This document shows positions 23,944 to 35,473 of a stretch of DNA of 64,000 nt, in pieces; the stretch's first letter is position 1, and each line of letters begins with the position of its first letter. A program made the position numbers and the translations under genes. The stretch is from the NCBI RefSeq assembly GCF_030704535.1, contig NC_081811.1:4691001-4755000 (forward strand). Reading direction: 5' to 3'. This DNA is from Vitis vinifera. Lineage: Eukaryota > Streptophyta > Magnoliopsida > Vitales > Vitaceae. The notes under the pieces were generated by a model. The model did not search any database. It saw only the letters and a program-made list of their open reading frames with translations, and was not told the origin of the DNA.

Positions 23944-26057
23944 ATGGCTTCAACACAGGGATCGTCGCCTAGGACTAACGGGAAAGTAATCACCATACTT
24001 AGCATTGATGGAGGAGGGGTCCGAGGCATTATCCCTGCGGTCATCCTATACTCCCTTGAGGCCGAACTTCAGGTTTTCTCTTACCATATCCTTTTGTCAT
24101 TTCACATTTTTATTTTTTTCAAAATTGTAGTGCTGCAGATTACCATCAGGTCCTGGCAGATGAAGTACTTGCTAAAGCCAAAAGGGGCATATGCACAAAC
24201 ATGCATGATTTGATTCGCGGGATATGATATGATATGCCACCCGTCTCTTATCTCTTATCTCTTATCTCTTATTGCATCCCATATTATATTCAACATACCA
24301 AACATAGTAGTAATGGTCCATATCTTGGACATGCAGCTTAGGTGAATTGATTCATTAAACCGATAGGGTGAATTGAAAAGGAAAATACAATTTTATGACT
24401 TTGTTATATGCTGTTGCAAACAGAGAATTGATGGCCCTAATGCCAGGATTGCGGATTACTTTGATGTCATTGCTGGAACAAGCACAGGGTCAATTGTTAC
24501 AGCCTTGCTTACAACCCCATATACCCCTCCTAATCCTCCTGCAAATGCATCCAAAACAAATCCTCCTCCAAATGCATCCATAACAAATCGTCCCCGCGAA
24601 GCAAAAGAGATCCCAGAGTTCTACAAGAAGCATGGCCCGGCAATCTTTCAAAAGAGAAAAGCCCCTCACAACAGGTACAGTAAAATTGTATGAAAGGAAG
24701 AGAAAAAGCAAGAAGGGATCAGTAAGATATTAATCCAAATTTCCTTGTGGTTAACAGCAACTCAGGTAGTTCGTTGATGGCTGTCATAGGATTCTTTAAA
24801 GATCAGCTGAAGGACAAGTTGGAATCTTTCCTAAACATTAGATATGATAATTCCACTCTTCAGCCACAGTGGATGAAGAGGTGGGGACAATTCGGTTGGC
24901 TGACACACTAACTGATGTTCTTATCCCTGCTTATGATATTGAACACCGTAAACTAGTCACCTTCTCTTCTCACCAGGTCATCTCTTGTTTCAATCTTTTA
25001 CATGATTCTCCATATCATAACACCTCTGGGCCTATAATCCATGTTGCTTTTATGGTTGCAGGAAAGGAATAAGGTGCCAAAGTCATCATTACCATTGAGA
25101 CAGGCAGTTTTGGGCTCAGCTGCAGCTCCAACTTATTTCCCACGTCATCATTTCCAAGCTGATGGCAAAATTTACAACCTTGTGGATGGTGGAATGGCAG
25201 CCAACAATCCTGTAAATCATCTTCATACAAAGGCCTTTATGGAATCTTTTTTTGCAAGATTTGTTGCCGTTTGTATACACAACTCATTCTTCATATTCTT
25301 TGTACTTGATGAAGTTGCCTCTTCTGTGCAGACATTGCTTGCGATTCGTGAAGCAATCAATATATTTGGGAGCCGAGATGATAATAGGTACCTGGTTATC
25401 TCCCTTGGTACTGGCGCTGAAGGAGATCATCATGACTTTGTCAATTTAGGCAGTCCGATTGATTGGATATTAGACCTTAAGAGAGGTATTCCGCCATTGG
25501 TCAGCCTGCTGTTTGAGACATCAGCTGACATGGTAGATACATACACATCAATTTTCCTTGGAGGTGGCCAGAATTCTCGTCATCAGTTTCTCCGAATCCA
25601 GGTAAATGCACTTCAATATAGATATATTTAGAGATTATTGCTGACCAATCCAAACCTGCTCCCATGTACACTACTAAAGGACAGAAAAATTGAACCAGGA
25701 CTATACATTGAATCCTAAGCAGCTCAAAATGGATAAAGCAACTGAAGATAACTTCAATAACCTTATTAATATCGCTAAGCAACTTCTAGAAAAGCCTGTT
25801 TCTTTCCCTAGCTCGTGGATTGGTCTAGAGCCAACGACTACCAACAGAGACGCTCTGGGGAGGTAAGAGCTAACAGGAAATTAATGTGGTTTACAATTGG
25901 ATGCCTACGGATGTTTAGACTCATTATGCACTTTGCTTCCATCCTCATATCTTCATCCATTTTTACTGGATGCTGGTTGTGATTCCTCTCCTGCAGATTT
26001 GCTAACGACCTGTCCAAGATAAGGGGTGATGCTGCTAAAAAACTGTCAAGAAGATAA
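23944..26057 (+). pseudogene. Patatin-like copy C, one frameshift
   Basis: Exons: 23944-24072, 24424-24674, 24758-24976, 25062-25211, 25332-25601, 25699-25862 and 25997-26057. TATA, ATG, DGGGVRG loop, GTSTG nucleophile and DGG are all present, and the SLGTG motif is nearer the family norm than the SLGTC of A and E. Exon 3 is 219 nt where the phase needs 3n+1; a base is missing near 24860 (CTTCAGCCACAGTGG), so translation in frame ends at 24911-24913. Exon 2 is 27 nt longer because a NPP/NAS-like segment is repeated. The last exon ends KLSRR-stop at 26057, before the hydrophobic tail of A and E, although a matching tail reads open in the same frame after the stop. The frameshift could be an assembly error; otherwise it is a recent pseudogene. 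It is the most diverged of the near-complete copies. Confidence 0.75.
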
Positions 26058-26404
26058 GTGGTGATTCTACTAAAAAACTCTGATGAAAAGAAGACAAGTG
26101 GGAGCTTTTCGTCCTATGGCACTGGCTTCTTAATATATTCAATCATTCCTCTTCTATTTCTCCTTTATCTTTATAAGCAATATGTTATGTTTCACCATTA
26201 AAAGGAGGAAAAAAACTCTTTGAATTTGATGTATGGGGATACAGTTATTGCTAGTCCCTGTGAAAAATAATGGATGTACAATCCAAATCTTAATAAATAA
26301 AGCTATTTCAGATGAGTTATTCTTCACAGCAGCACTTTAAGACATCATGTATTCGGTATAAAAGATGTATTATGACATGGGCCACATGACCATTAAATAA
26401 ATGG

Positions 26405-26680
26405 ATCTAATTAAGGCTGTTGCAGTTGCTTTGTTCAGATGGTCTACATATAAAATGTTATCCGTGATAGCTGATGCTTCTAAATTAATAGTTTGTTTGG
26501 CAATGCTTTTAAAAAGCACTTCTAAAATAATAAAAAATAATTTTAAAAAAAGATAAAGTGTATGGTAAAATTTAGAAAATTCGTGACTTTTAAATGCACT
26601 CTGATTCACATAAGCAGAGGATCATGTGCAGCTCCAATGCTTGGCAAATGCGCAAGCTATTTTTATGGGATGATCCAAAC
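26405..26680 (+). pseudogene. PPR gene C, leader and N-terminal stub (left part)
   Basis: The conserved PPR leader (AATTAAGGCTGTTGCAGTTG and following) and the first codons, up to GATGATCCAAAC, can be recognised. An A/T-rich insert is present at about 26.48-26.60 kb. The stub is interrupted at 26680 by a LINE and resumes at 30363 for about 50 bases (CCCCTGC...AAAG). It then joins the upstream region of patatin D. No functional protein is possible. Confidence 0.75.
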
Positions 26681-29600
26681 GATAGGGATAAAAGAAGGAT
26701 CATCAAATCTATAGTCAAGGCTCAAAAAGAGGATTTGGTTTGTCTTTAGGAAACCAAAATCCAAAGTCTATCGTGTAGTTTGGTTCGGTCGTTGGGGGTG
26801 GGCAAGTTCCTGGAGTGGGGCGCTCTTAATTCTTAGGGTATGGCAGGGAGTGTTAGTCTTTTGGGATAGTAGGGTTTTAGAGCTAACTGGAATGGAAATT
26901 GGTGATTTTTCAGTTTCCTATTGGTTTAAGAATGTGGAGGATGGTTTCTGTTGGATTTTTACTGTTGGGAGGCTTAGAGAAGATTTTTGGGAGGAGTTGG
27001 GGACTATCAGGGGTTTGTGGCAAGATCCGTGGTGCATTGGAGGAGATTTTAATGTTATTAGATTTTTGAGAAAAATGAACAGTCTTTCAAGATTGTCTTC
27101 AGTAATGAGAAGATTCTCAGAAGTCATTGAGGATATGGAATTACAGGATCTCCCTTTGCAAGGGGGTGTCTTTCACGTGGAGGGGTGGTTTGAATAATCA
27201 ATTATAGTCAAGGTTGGATAGATTTCTAGTTTTCGAGGATTGGGAGTGCTATTTCAATGAGGCAGTTCAAAGTCTTCTCCCTAGACTTTTTTATGACCAC
27301 TGTCCAATCTTGTTGGACGGTGGAGGAGCAAGGAAGGGTATTTTCCCCTTCAGGTTCTAGAATATGTGATTGAAGGAAGACAATTTTAAGGATTTGTTGA
27401 GGAGTTGGTGGATGGGTTTCCAATTCAGAGGGTCTTTCAGTTTCACTATGTCTGAAAAACTTAAAGCGCTTAAGGCTAGCTTGAAGATTTGGAACAGAGA
27501 AGTGTTTGGAAATATCACTGCTAGAAAAGAATCAACTTTAAAGTAGATGGTGTTTTGGGATTCAGTAGAAGGGGACAAGGTGTTGTCTGCAGAAGAGCAA
27601 AATCTCATAAAGCAGGCTTTGGGGGAGTATAAGAAGTGGGTGATAATAGAACAAACCTCTTGGAAGCAAAAGTCTAGAGAGTTATGGATGAGGGAGGGAG
27701 ACAAAAATACTGGGTTTTTTTTTCACAAAATGACCAATGCTCATAAGAGGGTCAACTCGTTGGTGAAGATTAAGATAAATGGGTCTTGGGTAACAGAAGA
27801 GCGTGACATAAAAAATGGTGTGGTTCAGGTTTTCCATTCTTTTTTGTCAAAAATAGAGGAGTGGAGGCCTAGATGCAATGGGCTACAGGTTGGGCTCTGT
27901 GAAGGGGAAGATACAGCAATGCTAGAGGCTCCCTTCTCTGAGGAAGAGGTTTTTGGTGCTCTCTCATACCTCAATGGAGATAAAGCTCCTAGTCCTAATG
28001 GTTTCTCAATGGCATTTTTGGCAATTCAATTGGAGTTTTCTAAAGGAGGAAGTTATGGGGTTCTTTAAGGATTTTCATGATCGGGGCATATTCGTCAAGA
28101 ACATTAATGCTTCTTTTTTGGTTTTAATTCCTAAGAAAGGGGGAGCTGAAGATCTCAAGGACTTTAAGCCTATAAGCTTGGTGGGCAGTCTTTACAAGTT
28201 GTTAGCAAAGGTGCTAGCTAATAAGCTTAAAAATGTGATGGGTAAGATAGTATCCAAGTCCTAAAATGCATTTGTGGAGGGAAGACAAATCCTAGATGCC
28301 TTATTGATTGCAAATGAGGCGATTGATTAGATGCAGAAAAACGGGGGTGGTGGCATTCTTTGTAAGTTGGATATTGAGAAGGCGTACGACAATGTAAATT
28401 GGAGTTTTCTTTTTTTATTGTTGGAAATGATGGGTTTTGGAGCTAAGTGGATTAGTTGGATCCAGTGGTGTATTGGTATTTTCAGTTTCTCCATTCTTAT
28501 TAATGGAACCCCCTCCAGTTTCTTTCAAAGTTCTCGGGGTTTGAGACAAGAGGATCCTTTATCCCCTTACATTTTGTGATTGTCATGGAGGCTCTCAGTT
28601 GCTTGTTGAAGAGAGCGAGGGAGGGAGGGTTTTTTCTGAGGTGGCAACTTAGTGGTAGAGGAAGTACGGGAATGGAGATCACTCATTTGCTATTCGTAGA
28701 TGACACTTTAGTATTCTATGAGCCTTCTCTTGATCAGGTGTCTTACATAGGTTGGCTTCTTATGTGGTTTGAAGTCATGTTGAGGTTGAAGGTGAATTTG
28801 GATAAAAGTGAGATAATCTCGGTGGGAAGAGTGGAGAATGTAGAGGATTTGACTCTTAAGTTTGGTTGCAAGGTTAGCACACTCCCGTCTTCTTACTTCG
28901 GTTTTCCTTTGGGTGCTCGTTTCAAAGAGGTGGCAGTTTGGGACGGGGTTGAGGAAATGATGAGGAAGAGACTTTCCTTTTGGAAAATGCAGTATATCTC
29001 CAAATGAGGCAAACTGACTTTGATCTGGAGCACTCTATTCAGTATGCTTATCTACTGTATGTCCCTATTTTATATGCCAAGGAATATGAGTTTGAGATTG
29101 GAGCGGATCCAAAGGGATTTTCTTTAGGTTGGTGGGGCCTTGGAAATGAAGCCCCATTTAGTGGATTGGTCTATTGTTTGCTTAAATAAACGAAAGAGTG
29201 GTTTGGGTGTGAGGAATTTGGCGTTGCTGGATAAGGCCCTCTTATGTAAGTGGAGTTGGCGTTTTGTGATGGAGAGGGAAGCTTTGTGGAGGCAAGTTAT
29301 TTGTGTGAAGTATGAGGAAGAAGAAGGTGGATGGAGGTCCTGTGTTGTGAGAGGTAGTTTTGGGGTTGGTTTGTAGAAAACGATTAAGAGAGTTTGGGAT
29401 GTGATATGCGACAATATGGTTTATTCTGTGGGGAATGGTAGGAGGGTTAGATTTTGGAAAGACAAGTGGTGTGGAGACGATCTTTTGTGTATTTCTTTTC
29501 CCTTTTTATTCGCTATATCCTTGGCTAAGGAGGCTTGGGTGGAGAATGTGTGGAGCCATTTTGGAGGGGAAGTGTGGGCTCTTAGGTCCTTTAGGCAGCT

Positions 29601-30362
29601 TAATGATTGAGAAGTATTCGATGTGGAGCGTTTTCTCTTAAGGCTGCAAGGAATGAGGGTTTATAGTGATGTGGAAGATCAAGTAGTTTGGACAAAGGCA
29701 AATGACGAAAGATTTTCTGTTAAGTCTCTATATAAGGCTTTGGAATCGGAAAGAATAAGGGATTTTCCTATAAGAGTTATTTGGAACACTTTGGTGCCTT
29801 CGAGGGTGAGTTTTTTTGTTTGGGAGGCTACGTGGAAAAATATCTTAACCTTGGATCGTATTTAGAGGAGAGAGTTCTCTTTAGCTAATAGATGTTATTT
29901 GTGTCTGTTAGAGGAAGAGTTTATTGATCACATCCTCTTGCATTGTGTGCTGGCAAGAAGTTTATGAAACTTACTTTTTTCCTTTTTTGGGGTTTCGTGA
30001 GTGCTCCCCTATTTAGTTGGAGAGGCGTTATTGGGTGGCTTGGGCCTTGTGTGGGAAATGAGAGGGAAAGTGTGGTTTTCAACTCCCTTGTGTCTTTTTT
30101 TAATTGTTTGGAAAGAAATAAATAATAGGGCTTTTGAAAATGAGGGGCATTCGATTCAAGGGTGTAAAACGTTTTTCCTTTGTAATCTTTGGGCGTGGGC
30201 TAAGGGGTTTTTTTACAGCCCCCCTTCCTTTGTAGATTGGTTAGGCCTTAGTTAAGGGGTTCTTTTTTCTCTCTCTTGTATACTACCTGTATACTTTGGG
30301 GTGCGTCGTTGATGTGCCTTTTTCTTTTAATATATTGCTTTTTATTCATAAAAAAAAAAAAA
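26681..30362 (+). mobile_element. L1-type LINE, 5'-truncated, with poly-A tail
   Basis: This 3682-bp insert is flanked by the 13-bp target duplication GGATGATCCAAAC (26668-26680 and 30363-30375) and ends in a run of A. It begins just inside ORF2 of a plant L1-type element; ORF1 is absent. In order, the sequence shows an endonuclease domain (GGDFN near 27047 and SRLDRFLV near 27210), reverse transcriptase ([11 protein letters not shown] near 28370 and FVDD near 28697) and a C-terminal Cys-His motif of CX2CX8HX4C type near 29900. At least eight stop codons and a few shifts break ORF2, the first a TAG at 26747 in the conserved QETK motif. The element is dead. It inserted in the PPR C stub, in the same direction as the gene. 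Confidence 0.93.
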
Positions 30363-30410
30363 GGATGATCCAAACCCCTGCTACCTTAAAGAAAGGACTT
30401 GGAAAATACC
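30363..30410 (+). pseudogene. PPR gene C stub (right part)
   Basis: This continues the N-terminal stub after the LINE; it repeats the target site and then reads CCCCTGCTACCTTAAAGAAA, against CCCCTGCAACCTTACGAAGA in the intact gene. The match fades near 30410. Confidence 0.6.
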
Positions 30411-30663
30411 AAAATGGTGTACTCAAAACAAAAGTTAACATGTGCTCCCACATTGAGGAAAGCGATTCCCCTCAGGAATGAGGTGTGAAAAACATGTATA
30501 CAAAAGGTAGAATCAAGGCTAGAGAGAAGAACCATACTGCGTTGGCCAAACGCCACCATATCTCTTCCTTGCTACAGTTTAGTTTTAACTGCCAAAGAAC
30601 AAATCAACCTCCACACTACTTTAAGTATGAAGACAACAAGCCAACCTCCTCCACTCCCACATA

Positions 30664-30792
30664 ATGGCGTCACCACAGGAAGCGAGGCCTAGGACAAATG
30701 GGAAACTAACTACCATACTTAGCATTGATGGAAGAGGGGTCCGAAGCATTGTCCCTAGAGTCATCTTATCCGCCCTTGAGGCCCAACTTCAA
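30664..30792 (+). pseudogene. Patatin-like copy D, exon 1 only
   Basis: This is a 129-nt exon 1 with the same start and donor position as the other copies. The oxyanion loop is ruined (DGRGVRS in place of DGGGVRG). The last base of the exon is A instead of G, and the TATA box is lost. The match to patatin intron 1 ends within about 100 bases, at the joint near 30890 with the second copy of the 3.9-kb flank. Exons 2-7 are absent. Confidence 0.9.
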
Positions 30793-30889
30793 GTTTTCTC
30801 TCGCCATAGCATTTTCCTTTTCACATTGAGAGTAATGCTAGTTTTTTCCCTCTACCATTTAGAAAGAAAATTTAAATGGCATGCCAAAA

Positions 30890-32639
30890 TTGTTTAGAAT
30901 TGTAAAGGTTTGGGGAATTGGGGGGAAAACTGCTAGAGGAGCACAAAGCAGTGAGGCTTTGCTTGTTTCCCCTCACATTTGGAAGTTCAAACTATTTCAT
31001 ATTCTTGGGAATAATTTGGGTTGAAGACTCTGTCGATTCAGTTCATCAATGGATGGTGAAGTTAAATAGATATATGAAAAAAGACCCATCAATTCTGAAC
31101 GACAGAAATGGATAAGAATGAGTGACTGTGGCCTTTCTACAGTGATGATTGAAGCAAAATAACAAACTGATGTGTGAAAGGGATGTGGCCAGTACATGGC
31201 CCAGTTTCAGAGTTCAGCATGAACTCAGAACCATTTGGTCTTTCGCGGGGCCTTTCTACAATAGTAATGTTATTTTGAAAAGAAAAAAAAACCCATACCA
31301 TAAAAAAATAATTTTAAAATTATCGACATTTTTGGATTTCAATGTAAAAGTTGTTAGAAAAACTTGAAACAAATCCTTAAAAATAATTACCTTTGATCTT
31401 TACATGTGGATGTATGAATGTAGAAGTAAGGGTTAAAAATTCTTTTATCTTACTTTGGTTTCACAAGTGCAAAACTCTTTACAAACTCACATGCATGCCC
31501 TTCTAATCTTGTGTTAGAAAATTAGAATTCTTGAGAGAGACAGAAGGAAAAATCGGAAGACTATCTTCCAACAATGAAAAGTGTAGAAATTATGATGCAT
31601 TTTCATCCTTTTATTGGTATAATAATAAATCATAGTGTTTTTTTTTTCAATTTTTGTAATTTTACAATTCATTACAATATTTTAACTTGCAAAGTGAATG
31701 CCTATAATAAATTTATTTATATGTAGTGAACTCTTTGTATTTCAATAAATTAATTGTCTCTTTTCAATAATCTAAGGTGAGGACATCTAACACGGGCCTT
31801 GTGGGATCTTTACATCTCTAATAGGTTTATTCCAAATAAACTTGTCAATTGCAATTTTATTTAAAAAAAAATTGCAGTTTCATCCAAAGAGTAAGAGACA
31901 TATTAGTAAGTTCCCTACTTATATATTAATTCTTCCATTAACTAACATTCTTTACAAGTTTTTGAGTTGGACCAAGACGATTGTCATTAAACTCGTAAGT
32001 ACATCACCTTTTATAATTAGACCTTTTAGAAAAAACAATTTAGAAAAACTTAATATAAGATATATTATATGAATATAAAAGCTTAAAAAAATTTCTTTCT
32101 AAATTGATTGACTAGTATTTTAATCCAATTTATCGATGACACAATCTTGAATATTCTCTCCTACTATAGGAGTAATGGATCCCTTATAAGATATTCACTA
32201 GTTTTCATATATCATTTATAAAACCTACCATGTCTGTATACGACTCTCTATTAGACATTAACGATTGATAATATCAAAGTTATACAAAACTTAGTGACAT
32301 CCTTAAGTCCAAAGATTTTATGTAACATTAGATAGAACAAACAATAAGAGGTTCGACAATTGTCTTGTAGAGGTCCAATTCTGTGTAAATCACATTATAA
32401 TCATCTGTGAAGTTTATTAAGAGTCTCTCAACTCTAGTGAATGAGATCCATCACTTTATCACATATAGTAGTACAACTCATGACAACTTTTAATAAGCAT
32501 GTTGTCCATGACAAACCTAGAAAGTTGTGAAAATATTTTAAGACTATAAGGAAATTTGAAATCATATCTCATTGTTCATAATCTCTATTATCAAGTTGAT
32601 TTTTATACAATATAATTTAAGGATAAATATCATCAATTA

Positions 32640-32678
<39 letters not shown>

Positions 32679-34879
32679 AACCTTGAAATGCATGAAAATA
32701 TTGTTGTCTTTTGGCTTTAAAGGGTTTACAATTCTTTCAAAAGTGAATTGATCTTTTCAATAAACAAGGTCGATATACAAAAAAAATGAATAAGTTTAGT
32801 ATAAAAGCTATTAAAGTGAAAAGTGAACTTGTTTTTAAAAAGATTAATTTAATATGAAAAATGAACTCATCCTTTCAAAAAATAAAGTTAACATAAAAAG
32901 TGAATTTGTCTTTAATCCAAAAACAAAATAAATGATAAAAAAAGTTGTATTTTTTTATTTATTTTTTAAACAACTATTTTTTAATAATATTTTTTTAAAA
33001 CAATATTTAAAAAAAAATCCCCTTTCACAATATTCATATGGTTTGACTAGTGAAAACAATACTAGCTAGAGTTCTTAGTGCTCTCATTTTAAAAAGAATA
33101 TATTAAATTGATAACTTGTAGTCATATACGAGATTTGATTAAATTAAATAAATCGACTATCATCTTTTAATCATCTAGAGTTAATTACAATGGGAGAATT
33201 TATAAAGTCCCCATGATCTAAAGTAAATTCAATTACACATAAAATATCAAATATCTATAAAAAAAATCATTACCTTAATCTCTATAGATACAAAAAGCAT
33301 TGGTCTATCAATAATAGTAAAAAGCTACTAAAATATGAAAAATTTGTACACACTACAAGTCTTATATTGACTAGCACTTATAAATATTTTTCATATCTCA
33401 TTCTCTTTAGTATATTATCTTAACACCACATTGATGTTTGACAATTCAAGTCTTCGACTTCTTACCTTTCTTTTTTGAATGGGTTCAAGATTCTTTAATG
33501 GAAATATTGATTTAGAGTGCTTTTGTATCAATGAGACAAGATTATTTGAATTCACCTTCTTTATATCTCCTTTCTTCATACAAAAGAAGATCAACTTCCA
33601 TATCTCGTTTGTAATTGTATATCCTTACAAAATCTTGACCACCAAATAATATTGGTTCTTTTCAATATCATTGTTCTTCTTGTTGTTTGATTGGTTAGAA
33701 AGTTAATAGAAGAAAATGAAGATGAAATTTTTAATTTTTCCTCACTTCCCTTTTTACCTATCTTATTCTTTTTTTTTTTCCCCTCATTGTGTGTTCAATT
33801 AATTAAGTTATGAAAAACAGTTTCCTTTCTATAAACGTACACAAGAAATTTATTAAATCGAATAAAATGTTTTGAAACATGGAAACCAATAAAGAAATTA
33901 AGACTTTATTTGGAAAGTATTTTTGAAAAATAAGACCCACAACTATTTTTTAGAAAAGTTTTTTGTTTTGTTTTTTTTTTTAAAAAAAAAGGAAAACATA
34001 TTTAGCAATCAAAAGATAGAAAATAAGACATTTGTTTTTAAAAACATAAAACATAGTATTTTTTGACAATATATTTTAATTATTTTTAATTGTTTTAACA
34101 TATTTTCTAAAAGGTGTTTAAAAAAATAATTATACAAATATAGAAAATGATCAAAAATAAAATACTACATAAAAAATATATTTAAAAAATATTTGAAAAC
34201 ATAGAAAATCAATTACAAACATTCTAAGTTCTTAAATAGAATTTTGTTTTAGAGAACATTGGAGAATTGTTTCTAAAACAATCAACTAGCTCTAACTTTT
34301 AAGATTTCCTCCAAGGTATTATTTGAAACACTAAAGAAACTTAAGGCTTGTTTACTAAATGTTTTCAAAAATAATTTTCTATTGTTGAGAAAAAGAAAAA
34401 AGAAAACATGTTTAATAACTTTATAAAAAAAAATCCTTTTTTGTTTAAACAGTAAACATAGGTGTTTTTGAAAACATATGTTATTTGATTTTCACTTGAT
34501 TTCCAACAGTTGTTTAAAAAATAATGACACAAATTCTAGGAATAATTTAAAATAAAGTACTACATGAAAATTTACTTTTAAAAAATATTTAGAAACATAA
34601 AAAACAAGTTGAAAAGATTACATGTTGCAAAAAGATTTTTGTTCTCGAAAACAATATTAATTGTTGTAAAAAATTGATGTATTTTTTATGATAGTTTTTG
34701 AAAACGTTCCAACAGATGGGGAGGTGTCTGCATTGAATAGATAGTGCAGATGTTTAACCCCCATGTGCTTGATGATCAATTGCCACACAAGGAAGCAAGT
34801 GCCACTTGCCAGAAGGTTCATCCCTCAATTGAAGCAGAAAAGGGCCGGAAACCAGAAGTGGGAAATGTATGCAGCATCA
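30890..34879. repeat. 3.9-kb flank, second copy
   Basis: Partner of 19401-23297. The left border cuts the first exon of the INSIG-like gene, leaving only about 87 bases of it (30890-30976, minus strand). It has some extra segments absent from the first copy, near 32770-32880. No gene seen. Confidence 0.85.
32642..32675. repeat. (AT)n microsatellite
   Basis: About seventeen TA dinucleotides. The corresponding site in the first copy (near 21165) has only four to five, so the array expanded after duplication. Confidence 0.9.
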
Positions 34880-35148
34880 ATATTTTTTTGATAGGTAAAT
34901 AAGAGCATGTATTAGAAAAGCCAAGATGAAAATAGTACACATTAAGTATACACTAAATACCTAAAAAACTAGGCATCATAAAGACAAACAACCAACCTTT
35001 TACTTAACAAATAACTAATTTACAAAATCAATTATAGACAAAGTGTGATCCTCTATATGCATCCTAACCCAATTCATAAAATTATACAATATACGGTGGA
35101 ATGCAAAACCCATTGTACACCGAAGAGGGAGAAGAATCCCCCTCAGGG
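34880..35148 (-). mobile_element. LINE-like insert with 14-bp target duplication
   Basis: The insert is 269 bp and is flanked by TGTATGCAGCATCA at 34866-34879 and 35149-35162. A T-rich run sits at its left edge, which is a poly-A tail on the minus strand. Copy A has a single, uninterrupted version of the target region near 2535. The insert lies about 330 bp before the start codon of patatin E. Confidence 0.75.
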
Positions 35149-35374
35149 TGTATGCAGCATCATTCTTCATTGTCCTTTGCTTGTTAAGGTGAAAATGCCA
35201 ACAAGGTGTTGTATGGGGAGAAGTGATTCCCTCAAGTGTGGAAAACATGTTTGGATTCATTTCCACAGCATTAGGAAATACAAAAGGTAGCTAGAATCAA
35301 AGTTAAAGAAAATATCTTGCTTGCTACAGGCATAAAACTGGAAGCCAAAGAATAAATCAACCTGCAGGCTGCTC

Positions 35375-35382
35375 TATATATA
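35375..35382 (+). promoter_or_regulatory. TATA box of patatin E
   Basis: TATATATA, 92 bases before the ATG at 35474. Confidence 0.65.
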
Positions 35383-35473
35383 GAGACAACCAGCCAACCT
35401 CCTTCCTCACTCCTGCATACATACTTTTTGAACCACCATTTGCATACTTAAAAGGATTCCATAATTATCACTA

